This document shows, in pieces, positions 6,622-13,078 of a DNA stretch of 14,261 bases. How positions within the stretch are numbered: the stretch's first letter is position 1; each line of letters begins with the position of its first letter. The stretch is from CAYJEQ01 sp964369235 (lineage in GTDB: Bacteria > Bacillota > Clostridia > Oscillospirales > Ruminococcaceae): positions 1 through 14,261 of the forward strand of contig CAYJEQ010000070.1 of assembly GCA_964369235.1 (NCBI GenBank). The letters run 5' to 3'. The notes beneath the pieces were generated by a model, which did no database searches, was not told the origin of the DNA, and saw nothing but the letters and a program-made list of their open reading frames with translations. Both the position numbers and the translations under genes were made by a program.

Positions 6622-8043
6622 CTAGTTTCCTTGGCTAGAGCTATCAGAAGAAGTTTCCTCAGAACTTTCTTCGGAGGTTTCTTCTGAACTTTCTTCGGAG
6701 TTATCTGAAGAAGTTTCCTCGGAACTTTCTTCAGAGGTTTCGGAAGAACTTTCCTCAGAAGTTTCCTCGGAGTCTTCTTCTGAGTTATCTTCTGAGTTAT
6801 CTTCTGAGTTATCTGAAGAAGTTTCTTCAGATGGGGCTATGCCACCCTCAGCAACTATCTCAGCATTTAATACATCAGTAGCTTTAGTAACCTGTGGGTC
6901 CTGTTCTAGCTGATTGTAGATTAGATTGTTTTCCTGTTCGGTAGTTAGTTTAACTTCGTAATCAGCCTTTACACCTACACCATCAAAATTCTCAGAAGTC
7001 GGTGGATTATAGGTGGCTATGGTCATCTCAAAGGCAGATCCATCGGTTAGCTGTACCACCGACTGCATTACACCTTTACCATAGGTTGTTGTACCTACTG
7101 TAGTAGCTTTCTCGTAATCCTTTAATGACTGGGCAAAAAGCTCTGCTGCTGAGGCTGTGTTGCCATTGGTTAAAACTACCATAGGCAATACTATTTCTTC
7201 GGGATCGCTGGATTTTAATAGCTGGGTTTCTCCACCCTGATAGGTGGCAGAAACTATAGGCCCTTCTGGTAGCAGTATATCTAGTATTTCTGCTACTGAG
7301 TCCAGTGTTCCTCCTGGATTATCTCTAACATCAAATATTATCCCCGGCACTTCCCTTGCTAGGATATAATCCATAGCAGTGATAAAGTCATCTGTAGTGC
7401 TATTGTCAAAGTTGTGTATCTTAACATATCCATATCCATCTACTATATCATAGGTTACTGTTGGCACCTGAATAGCACGACGGGTAATGTCTAGGGTAAT
7501 GTCTTCACTCTGTCTTCTTAGGGTAATAGTAACCTTAGTGCCAGGCTCACCATTTAAACTAGCTAGGGCTTCCTGATAGGTTTCCTCTGTAATGTCAAGA
7601 TCTCCCACCTTAACTATTAAATCACCCTTTTGCATACCTGCGTTTTCAGCAGGGCTGTCTGGGTAGATATCAGTAATGTAGATATAACCACTAGGCTCCA
7701 TTACTGCTGATATGCCTATAGTAACTAATTTACCATTCATATCCTCTATTATCTCTGCATATCTCTCAGCACTGTAATACTGACTGTAAAGATCCCCCAT
7801 ACCATTGGCATAGCCTGTGGCTACAGCATCCATAAGTTCTTCTTCGTCTAGCTCCCATAGATAGTTGTTTCTCACTAGGGTATCAATTTCTTGTATCTTG
7901 GAGTATAGGGCTTCTCGCTGAGTTAGGCTCTGCATTCTATCACTGAAAATATTAGAGGCGTAGGTCATGGTAATGGATATAGTTGCTGCTACCATAATTA
8001 GGCATACTGCCAGTGCTGTACCTAGGGATATCTTTTTATTCAT
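6622..8043 (-). CDS. S41-family C-terminal processing protease with acidic Ser/Glu repeat tail
   Basis: The 473-residue protein has one N-terminal membrane anchor (about residues 7-29) that places the rest outside the membrane. It has a helical segment, a PDZ domain (about 105-190; GDLIVKVGD) that binds substrate C-termini, and an S41 catalytic domain (about 195-370). The Ser-Lys-Gln triad is visible: Ser298 in NTASAAE, Lys323 in YGKG and Gln327. Ctp proteases cleave envelope, sporulation or cell-wall proteins. Residues 405-473 are almost entirely Ser, Glu, Asp, Thr and Asn in short repeats such as SSEETSEE and NSEDNSED. This replaces the peptidoglycan-binding domain some homologues carry at this end. 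The ATG follows AGAAAGG by 12 nt. The gene has its own promoter (8195-8223) downstream of the surface-protein terminator. Confidence 0.95.
   Translation of the reverse strand: MNKKISLGTALAVCLIMVAATISITMTYASNIFSDRMQSLTQREALYSKIQEIDTLVRNNYLWELDEEELMDAVATGYANGMGDLYSQYYSAERYAEIIEDMNGKLVTIGISAVMEPSGYIYITDIYPDSPAENAGMQKGDLIVKVGDLDITEETYQEALASLNGEPGTKVTITLRRQSEDITLDITRRAIQVPTVTYDIVDGYGYVKIHNFDNSTTDDFITAMDYILAREVPGIIFDVRDNPGGTLDSVAEILDILLPEGPIVSATYQGGETQLLKSSDPEEIVLPMVVLTNGNTASAAELFAQSLKDYEKATTVGTTTYGKGVMQSVVQLTDGSAFEMTIATYNPPTSENFDGVGVKADYEVKLTTEQENNLIYNQLEQDPQVTKATDVLNAEIVAEGGIAPSEETSSDNSEDNSEDNSEEDSEETSEESSSETSEESSEETSSDNSEESSEETSEESSEETSSDSSSQGN
6625..6831 (-). repeat. Low-complexity repeat tract encoding the protease tail
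   Basis: This tract within the protease gene is built of imperfect 12-15 bp units. TCTGAGTTATCT, for example, recurs three times in tandem at about 6779-6814 on the plus strand, giving the NSED repeats. A longer repetition makes the ETSSD blocks recur. Such DNA is prone to slippage and tail-length variation. Confidence 0.85.
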
Positions 8044-8070
8044 AATATAGTCTTGCCTTTCTTTAGCTAT

Positions 8071-8103
8071 GGACAGTTAGTAGTTACGATATATAACTTG
8101 TCC
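8071..8103 (-). promoter_or_regulatory. Hairpin in the protease leader, just before the ribosome site
   Basis: GGACA/TGTCC plus GTTA/TAAC form a 9-bp stem with one bulged T, ending 9 nt from the GAAAGG ribosome site (8056-8061). It could modulate translation or mRNA stability; no ligand-binding class is recognised. Confidence 0.35.
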
Positions 8104-8194
8104 ATTAGGTTGATTAATAGATTTTTTAACTGCAATAGGTGGGTATATAATAAGACCCTACTATAGCAGGATATTTACTTAACTCTAATTATAT

Positions 8195-8223
8195 ATCTTA
8201 CCATATTTACAGTGACTGTGCAA
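8195..8223 (-). promoter_or_regulatory. Promoter of the S41 protease gene
   Basis: On the minus strand the -35 TTGCAC (8218-8223) and -10 TAAGAT (8195-8200) are 17 nt apart, with TGG before the -10. The leader to the ATG at 8043 would be about 145 nt. An overlapping dyad (8221-8248) abuts the -35. The rest of the gene-free stretch 8044-8497 is the three-unit terminator-like repeat. Confidence 0.65.
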
Positions 8224-8303
8224 GGATTTACAAGACTTCCTTGTATCCAAAAAATCAACAATTAGATAATATAATGTGAATATTGCAGATGGGGTGGTAT
8301 ATA

Positions 8304-8462
8304 CAACAAAAAAACTACATCCTTACAAAAGGACTTCATCCTTTCTCCAAAATTAGGCAACAAAAAACCCCTACATCCTTACGAAAGGACTTCATCCTTT
8401 CTCCAATGCCGAATTAAACAACAAAAAACCCCTACATCCTTGGGAGAAAGGATATAGGGGTT
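8304..8462. repeat. Three tandem terminator-like units
   Basis: Three copies of one unit occur at 8304-8350, 8358-8406 and 8419-8462. All share CAACAAAAAA followed by a CTACATCCTT block. Units 1 and 2 are nearly identical, continue with a short GAAAGGA/TCCTTTC dyad (one base altered in unit 1) and end in CTCCAA. Only unit 3 keeps the second GC arm (TAGGGGTT) that makes a full terminator. Starts are 54 and 61 bp apart. Confidence 0.85.
8427..8462 (-). terminator. Rho-independent terminator of the secreted-protein gene
   Basis: Arms AACCCCTA-C-ATCCTT (8427-8441) and AAGGAT-A-TAGGGGTT (8448-8462) pair over 14 positions with one mismatch and a 6-nt loop. On the minus strand the stem runs into TTTTTTGTTG. 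It lies 35 nt after the stop codon of the secreted-protein gene. Confidence 0.92.
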
Positions 8463-8497
8463 AGAACTATTAAATCAAAACCGTTACAAGGTTAGAA

Positions 8498-9814
8498 TTA
8501 TCTACCTGTGGATGGGTTTGGCTTAACTTCTGTTGTTGGAGCTTCTGTTGTTGGCTCATCAACTGTTGGCTCTTCAACTGTTGGCTCTTCTGTTTCAGCA
8601 GCAACTAGCTCAACGTCGGAGATTACGTAGTTACCAAGTGTTCTTGTTTTTAGAACATAAGCTTCGTAGTCTTCATCGTATACAGCGTTTGTTTCTACAG
8701 CGCCGTCTTCTGTTACTTCATAGATGTAAGGAACGGAATCAGAAGCATCTACGTAGAATGTTAGCTCGCCAGTTCTGTTGAAGGAAGGCTCAGCAGAGAA
8801 TTTGTAGAAGTCTAGGTTTGCATATGGGTACATAGCAGCAAACTCAGAGTTAAAGGAAGCAGATGTAGCTAGGTTTAGTCTTGTGGACTGGTTAGCTGTA
8901 TCTACTGTGAAGATAACGTCGCCACCGAAGAACTCTAGATCTTCTAGATCGCCTTCGAATTCGCCACCGATGTTTTCTACTGTATCAGGAACTTTACCAT
9001 GTGGGTACCATGTAGTACCGGAGTTGGAAGCCTCACCACCGATTACTACATAAGCTTCGCCAGCACCACCGATTAGATCGAAGTTGTCATCAGCTTTGGA
9101 CTTAGATGTAGCGATTGTGATTTTACCAGCGATATCAGCAATAGAAGTTGTTGTAGAATCTTCTGTGTTGAACTTAATCATGTACTGGTAACCTTCGGAT
9201 ACAGCTTCTTTATTAGCAACGGATGTGCCAACTAGCTCTGTACCTGTTACATCAGTACCCGCAGCTGTAGCTGAGAAATCAGCATCTGTAGTAGCTGTTA
9301 CTTTCTTAGCTAGGTCAACATTGTCTGTGTATGTTGGTGTTGCAGTTGTAGAATCAGCCTTAACATACTTAGCAGCAACAGGAGCAGCAGGAGTACCACC
9401 ACCTGTGTTGTTTGTTTCAGCAAGTACAGCATATGTGTATGTGTAGCTTACTGTCTGAAGATCACCATACTTAGCTTTTTCTAGTTCTAGCTCAACGATT
9501 GTGTCTTCGCCTAGATCCCAGTTAGCGTAAGCTCTTAGACGGTCGATATCTCTATCTTCCATACCATCTAGGTTTACAAGTACACCGTAATCATCGCCGT
9601 AACCTGTTGGCTGTAGACCATCAGTTTCGGAGTTAGCAGTTGCAAAGCTTACTGGTAGGTACATACCTTCTGTACCATTGTATTCGTATAGTTCGATGTT
9701 AGTACCATCAAGGATGAAGTTAGCTTCTGTAACATCACCGATAGCAGCAAAAGAAGTTGTGCTCATACCTAGTAGCATAGCAGCTGCTAGGGAAGTTGAA
9801 AGAATCTTTTTCAT
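8498..9814 (-). CDS. Secreted surface protein of unknown function ending in NPSTGR
   Basis: I do not recognise a named family. The protein starts with a clear signal peptide, MKKILSTSLAAAMLLGMS..SFAA, and has no cysteine. Its low-complexity Ala/Thr/Asp-rich middle is followed by an aromatic-rich beta-like region with a TRTLGNYVISD segment, a sequence type I associate with surface proteins of gut Clostridia. It ends in a Pro/Thr/Glu spacer (EEPTVEEPTVDEPTTEAP) and NPSTGR. NPSTG resembles a sortase motif, but the stop follows at once, with no membrane helix or basic tail. I start at 9814, giving 438 residues: the strong AAGGAG (9825-9830) is 10 nt away, while the in-frame ATG at 9823 almost touches it. 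GC content looks higher than in the neighbours. It is co-oriented with the small gene upstream and ends at the terminator at 8427-8462. Confidence 0.88.
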   Translation of the reverse strand: MKKILSTSLAAAMLLGMSTTSFAAIGDVTEANFILDGTNIELYEYNGTEGMYLPVSFATANSETDGLQPTGYGDDYGVLVNLDGMEDRDIDRLRAYANWDLGEDTIVELELEKAKYGDLQTVSYTYTYAVLAETNNTGGGTPAAPVAAKYVKADSTTATPTYTDNVDLAKKVTATTDADFSATAAGTDVTGTELVGTSVANKEAVSEGYQYMIKFNTEDSTTTSIADIAGKITIATSKSKADDNFDLIGGAGEAYVVIGGEASNSGTTWYPHGKVPDTVENIGGEFEGDLEDLEFFGGDVIFTVDTANQSTRLNLATSASFNSEFAAMYPYANLDFYKFSAEPSFNRTGELTFYVDASDSVPYIYEVTEDGAVETNAVYDEDYEAYVLKTRTLGNYVISDVELVAAETEEPTVEEPTVDEPTTEAPTTEVKPNPSTGR

Positions 9815-9823
9815 TTCGTTCAT

Positions 9824-9830
9824 TCTCCTT
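9824..9830 (-). promoter_or_regulatory. Ribosome binding site that decides the secreted-protein start
   Basis: The minus-strand sequence AAGGAGA abuts an ATG at 9823 and lies 10 nt before the in-frame ATG at 9814. Normal spacing favours 9814, which also gives the more typical MKK signal-peptide start. Confidence 0.75.
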
Positions 9831-9872
9831 AAAAATTATAATTTTTTTTATAGTGTCAGTGTTTACCTACCG

Positions 9873-9962
9873 GTGCATCTCCCAATACACGATAACTAAA
9901 CATCATAACCGATTAGTTGGGTGTCCTGTGGTTACTGGTTTATCTTAATGACTTACAGTGAC
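9873..9962 (-). promoter_or_regulatory. Structured leader before the secreted-protein gene
   Basis: The 146-155 nt between the small gene and the secreted-protein gene can fold into three consecutive hairpins on the minus strand: GTCACTG/CAGTAAC (9931-9962, one mismatch), AACTAA/TTAGTT (9894-9918) and GTGTAT/ATGCAC (9873-9890). A 16-bp AT palindrome (9831-9846) then sits against the ribosome site. I found neither a promoter nor a known riboswitch class here. It may be a processing or translation-control region inside the operon. Confidence 0.35.
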
Positions 9963-9969
9963 GCCAGAA

Positions 9970-10158
9970 CTATTTGCCTTTACCTTTAGAAAGTATTCCA
10001 GCAGCTAGGGCAGTTAATGCCACAATGGACAATGTAAGGTTTGCACCGTTACCAGTTGCTACTAAAGCAGTGTTTATGTCCAAGGGGATAGCATACACTG
10101 TTACAGTTAGTAAAGATATTACCATAATCATCAGAAGCAGTCGGGTTAGTTTAACCAT
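9970..10158 (-). CDS. Tiny two-helix exported protein with sorting-signal-like tail
   Basis: This is a 62-residue protein of no family I recognise. An N-terminal signal or anchor helix (MVKLTRLLLMIMVISLL, ending at a VYA cleavage-like site) is followed by about 13 residues (IPLDINTALVATG). Then comes NGANLTLSIVAL..AAGIL and a basic KGKGK end. The second half has the layout of an LPXTG-type sorting signal (short motif, hydrophobic helix, basic tail), but the motif is ATG-N rather than LPXTG. AAGGAG (10168-10173) touches an ATG at 10167, so I start at the in-frame ATG 9 nt further on (10158). It has its own promoter at 10253-10281 and precedes the secreted protein by 155 bp. Translation is supported by the ribosome site, the promoter and the two-helix pattern; the function is unknown. 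Confidence 0.68.
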   Translation of the reverse strand: MVKLTRLLLMIMVISLLTVTVYAIPLDINTALVATGNGANLTLSIVALTALAAGILSKGKGK

Positions 10159-10165
10159 GGGGACC

Positions 10166-10223
10166 ATCTCCTTATTATGTTTCTTATCTAGATTATCTCC
10201 TGTGGGTTTGTGCTGTAGGAGAT
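10166..10223 (-). promoter_or_regulatory. Candidate translational switch in the small gene's 5' leader
   Basis: In the minus-strand leader, AUCUCCU (10217-10223) is perfectly complementary both to AGGAGAU at 10195-10201 and to AGGAGAU at 10166-10172, the latter being the true ribosome site. The two 7-bp pairings exclude each other: pairing upstream frees the ribosome site, pairing downstream hides it. No known ligand-binding class is recognised. Confidence 0.5.
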
Positions 10224-10252
10224 TTTGTAATCAGTTTGTATTTCTTGTATAT

Positions 10253-10281
10253 AATATAGCATAGTATTTCCTATTGTGCAA
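10253..10281 (-). promoter_or_regulatory. Promoter of the small exported protein/secreted protein operon
   Basis: On the minus strand the -35 TTGCAC (10276-10281) and -10 TATATT (10253-10258) are 17 nt apart, with TGC before the -10. The start would be near 10246, giving a leader of about 90 nt that contains the candidate switch. Confidence 0.75.
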
Positions 10282-10346
10282 GGGTTTCTTAATATTTTTG
10301 TTACTAAATTGCAATTTTTAGCATTTTTCTGTATTTATACTGTAAT

Positions 10347-10376
10347 ATTATAGGTTCAATTATGCAATATGCATAA
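10347..10376 (-). promoter_or_regulatory. Possible second promoter with overlapping operator-like palindrome
   Basis: A TATAAT -10 (10347-10352, minus) has a weak -35 TATGCA 17 nt upstream (10370-10375). The spacer and -35 are covered by the perfect dyad TTATGCA-ATA-TGCATAA (10360-10376). Such a layout could be a repressor-controlled upstream promoter. The remainder of the gene-free stretch 10282-10585 is AT-rich; its only other signal is an isolated TGC-TATAAT at 10484-10492 on the minus strand. Confidence 0.35.
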
Positions 10377-10585
10377 GCGAAACACCATTGCACTATATAC
10401 TATACCTTTTCAACAGTTGATTATTTTACAAATATTGGTATAAATACAGCTAAATCATCTATAAAAATCCACTTTTCTAGCTGATTATAGCATATTTAGT
10501 GACAGAAAGCTACAATAAATTACAAAATAGCAACAAGAAATAGTTACAGATTGTTACCATTTATAATAAATATAAGATATGACTA

Positions 10586-11146
10586 TTAAAACTCCAGATT
10601 AAAGTCCACTGCAAAAGCTGGATTAGCTGATGTGGTTATGTGATTATAAGCAGCATGTCTAGCTGCAATATAATCCTGTGCACTGCCACCAAAGGTTTCA
10701 TTAGCCCATGTGCTATAACCAGCTAGATAAGCAGAAATTAGCTCATCCCAGCTGTTAAATCTAGTTTGAATAACCTTAGCTACCTTACTGCTTTCTAGGT
10801 TTAGTGTTTCTCTGTCACACCAACCTCCACAGTATGCCATAGCTAGTAGCTGAGTAGCTCTACATAAATCCCAAGCTGCATCTTCATTAGCGCTATGAGG
10901 AAAGTTAGTCATTTCATTTACTGTGCTTAGACACTCTGAATAGTTATTTACCCCCCAATCTCTGCGTAGCATTACACGATGGGTAGCAGCTATATCCTTG
11001 CTATAAGGTTCTCCACCTATCCATCTAAATTCCTCTAGATTTACCTGTGACCATATTGCATAGGTATCTCTTACCCATATTTCCTGATTATTTACTGGTA
11101 GTGTTTTATCTGGATCAGGTTTTTTTAAAAAATCAAATATTCCCAT
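10586..11146 (-). CDS. DUF1266-family protein
   Basis: This 186-residue soluble protein has no signal peptide. Its second half matches the DUF1266 pattern (relatives of E. coli YbeU/YbeR). AWDLCRATQLLAMAYCGGWC (91-110) is followed by an acidic DRETLN turn, then VIQTRFNSWDELISAYLAGYSTW (125-147), with the characteristic SW..l..aYl.G...W signature. The biochemical role of the family is not established. The start MGIFDFLKK is preceded by AGAGGGG with short spacing. The gene has its own promoter (11212-11240) just after the lipoprotein stop, so it can be expressed alone. No convincing terminator follows. Confidence 0.8.
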   Translation of the reverse strand: MGIFDFLKKPDPDKTLPVNNQEIWVRDTYAIWSQVNLEEFRWIGGEPYSKDIAATHRVMLRRDWGVNNYSECLSTVNEMTNFPHSANEDAAWDLCRATQLLAMAYCGGWCDRETLNLESSKVAKVIQTRFNSWDELISAYLAGYSTWANETFGGSAQDYIAARHAAYNHITTSANPAFAVDFNLEF

Positions 11147-11164
11147 AATACCCCTCTAATTTTG

Positions 11165-11189
11165 TAGTAATTAGTATACTTAATTACTA
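11165..11189. promoter_or_regulatory. 25-bp palindrome in the DUF1266 gene leader
   Basis: Nine-base arms TAGTAATTA and TAATTACTA flank a 7-base centre, between the predicted transcription start (near 11205) and the ribosome site. It could be an operator or a leader hairpin; no T-run follows on the minus strand, so it is not a standard terminator. Confidence 0.45.
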
Positions 11190-11211
11190 ATTTTTTCATT
11201 TTTTCTTACAC

Positions 11212-11240
11212 ATAATACCATAAATAATCAGAACTGGCAA
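11212..11240 (-). promoter_or_regulatory. Promoter of the DUF1266 gene
   Basis: On the minus strand the -35 TTGCCA (11235-11240) and -10 TATTAT (11212-11217) are 17 nt apart, with TGG before the -10. It lies just 6 nt beyond the stop of the lipoprotein gene. Confidence 0.75.
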
Positions 11241-11246
11241 CACTTT

Positions 11247-12941
11247 CTAATTTTCTACTACAGGCTCCTCTATTTCCTCTACCACTGCCTCCTCTACCTG
11301 TTCTAGTATGCTTTTTACATAGTAGGCTGTGGTATTAAAGGTCACTGCTGTAAAGGGGCTGGCTTGGGAGATACTGGATAGCTCATCCTTTACAGAGTTT
11401 CTACCTGATAATATTAGCAGACTACTAAGCCTTTTTAATAGGGTGTCTTTATTATCTATCATGGACATATCCAGTGCCACTACCCCACCTATTATCTGAT
11501 CCCCACTGGAAAAGGGAGAAAATATAATCTGGTACAGTGCCAACACATAGGCAGATTCTTTGTACAGCTGTCCTTCCACCCCTACAAAATACTGACTGTA
11601 CAGCCTATTAAACTCATCTTCCACCCCTGTACTTGTGAGATTTTCTGCTGTGTATATATACTGTTCTAACTCGTAAATCACAGCATTTAACAGTATGCTT
11701 CTAATCTCTATAGAGTAGTCATTTTTCACTGCTACATCCTTACTACTGGGGTAGATACTATCATAACCAGCCTGTCCCAAATACACATGAATTCTCCCTA
11801 CAGTATCTATTAACCAGTTATTTCTACCTGTAGGCTTCTCACTGGTTATATGGCTGTAATAGCTTCTTCCCAGTAGATAGTTATAGTTTCTTATATCATC
11901 TATATCCCCTGACAGATTAGCAGAGATTAAGGGCAGTTTGCTATATGTTATCTCCACCACCCTATCGAGGGGGATTTTATCCTCTCTAGGCTGATAATCC
12001 AGTAGATTATAATGAAGAAACTCCTCCACCATACTATTGTGACTTATGGAAATATCAGAAAATGTAGGCAGATAAACCCCAAACAAAGCATCAGCTCTAC
12101 TGTACACTAAAGGTATTTCACTAGAAAACTCCTCCACTGTTAACAGTGCAAGGGGGCTGTAGTATTCCTTAATATTTAGTAGTATGGTGTCCATTTGACC
12201 TTTACTATAGCCTTTTTCAGATAGGGATAGCTGTTTGTAATCCTCATAGCCTGCCTCTACCGCTATAAGGTTTTTACTATCTACAAGCTCCACTATATAA
12301 TCAACTATCCTAGCTGTATTATACTCTAAGCGCTCACCCTGTCCACTGTAAAACCCCTGTAGCACCTCATCATATCTATCCATATAGTAATTAGTCCCCT
12401 CCTCCACCAAGAAAGAATAATAATCGGTGGAGGAGGGGATAAGTTTTATATCTTGTATATAGTCCATGTAGTTACTGCCTATGGCTGTTTGGATAAGGCT
12501 TGCGTGTTTAGAGCTTTCTACAGCCTCTATAAACTCTAGCAAAGCACTGTCTAAATCCTCCTTGTAGTTTGCCCAAAAGTTCACCTCTAAGGACAGGCTA
12601 CTATCTGAGGGCATAGCTAAAAATCTAACTACTGCTAGATCCTTCATAGCTGTGGTTTGGCTGTATAAGCTAATGAATTTATCGGCGTAGTTTACAGCTT
12701 CTCCACCATTTTCTACCACTGTTATCATATCACTATAAACCTGTAAATCCTTTGATATCTGGATAATATCAGGTCTTATATACTGGGTTTCGTCAATTAG
12801 TATTATAGGGTGATCATCATAGTTTATCCTTGTGGTTTCCTCTGGCAGTGGCGGGGAGGCTATCTCCTCATTTTCTATCTGACTGCTACAGCCTGTTACT
12901 ACTAGCAAAGCTAAAAATACCCCTGTGATTTTCCTAAGCAT
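11247..12941 (-). CDS. Lipoprotein resembling an M3-family oligopeptidase without the zinc site
   Basis: This 564-residue protein has a lipoprotein signal peptide with lipobox VVTGC (lipidated Cys18), so it should sit on the outer face of the membrane. Two stretches look like M3 (PepF/oligoendopeptidase F) peptidases. One is LIAVEAGYEDYKQLSLSEKG (225-244), resembling the 'GY.nY.....' helix. The other is the C-terminal region 420-548, with IIFSPF, then GGVVAL, then LLILSGRNSVKDEL and SPFT, resembling the M3 end. The HExxH motif of the family is absent: the equivalent place seems to be ADALF (283-287), with Glu306/Glu307 near where the third zinc ligand would be. It would then be a non-catalytic relative, perhaps a binding protein. 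The tail (548-564) is Glu-rich. The ATG follows AGAAAGG by 12 nt. The M3 link is my reading of motifs, not a search result. Confidence 0.8.
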   Translation of the reverse strand: MLRKITGVFLALLVVTGCSSQIENEEIASPPLPEETTRINYDDHPIILIDETQYIRPDIIQISKDLQVYSDMITVVENGGEAVNYADKFISLYSQTTAMKDLAVVRFLAMPSDSSLSLEVNFWANYKEDLDSALLEFIEAVESSKHASLIQTAIGSNYMDYIQDIKLIPSSTDYYSFLVEEGTNYYMDRYDEVLQGFYSGQGERLEYNTARIVDYIVELVDSKNLIAVEAGYEDYKQLSLSEKGYSKGQMDTILLNIKEYYSPLALLTVEEFSSEIPLVYSRADALFGVYLPTFSDISISHNSMVEEFLHYNLLDYQPREDKIPLDRVVEITYSKLPLISANLSGDIDDIRNYNYLLGRSYYSHITSEKPTGRNNWLIDTVGRIHVYLGQAGYDSIYPSSKDVAVKNDYSIEIRSILLNAVIYELEQYIYTAENLTSTGVEDEFNRLYSQYFVGVEGQLYKESAYVLALYQIIFSPFSSGDQIIGGVVALDMSMIDNKDTLLKRLSSLLILSGRNSVKDELSSISQASPFTAVTFNTTAYYVKSILEQVEEAVVEEIEEPVVEN

Positions 12942-13078
12942 TTTATCATCTTACCTTTCTTACATCCTTTTATTTTACACCTATATGACTATGGCTTTCT
13001 CTTAGTTTGAAAATTTTATTTTCAGACTTAAACCTATTATAAATCCCTAACTAGGTGGATTTTGTATAAATATGGCGA

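Noticed and set aside
8240..8400. Two leader-peptide-like frames beginning MKSF in the broken terminator units
   Set aside because: The ATG touches the purine run, the two frames differ after a few codons, and their similarity comes from the DNA repeat.
8304..8462. CRISPR array
   Set aside because: Only three units, of unequal spacing and with A-runs and terminator arms, and no cas genes nearby.
8533..8781. 82-residue plus-strand frame rich in Leu/Gln/Arg
   Set aside because: It is antisense to the low-complexity 3' end of the secreted-protein gene, and its composition is a mirror of that repeat. It has no ribosome site.
9824..9969. Cyclic-di-GMP (GEMM-I) riboswitch before the secreted-protein gene
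   Set aside because: A CCGGTAGGTA stretch recalls the GEMM-I 3' part, but the conserved CACGCACAGGGCAAACC part is missing.
9974..10264. 96-residue plus-strand frame opposite the small exported protein
   Set aside because: No plus-strand ribosome site or promoter was found. The minus-strand frame has both, plus a sensible two-helix pattern.
10304..10393. 29-codon minus-strand frame starting GTG, 11 nt after GAAAAGG
   Set aside because: The ribosome site is plausible, but the frame crosses a palindrome and a TATAAT, is very short and shows no protein-like features.
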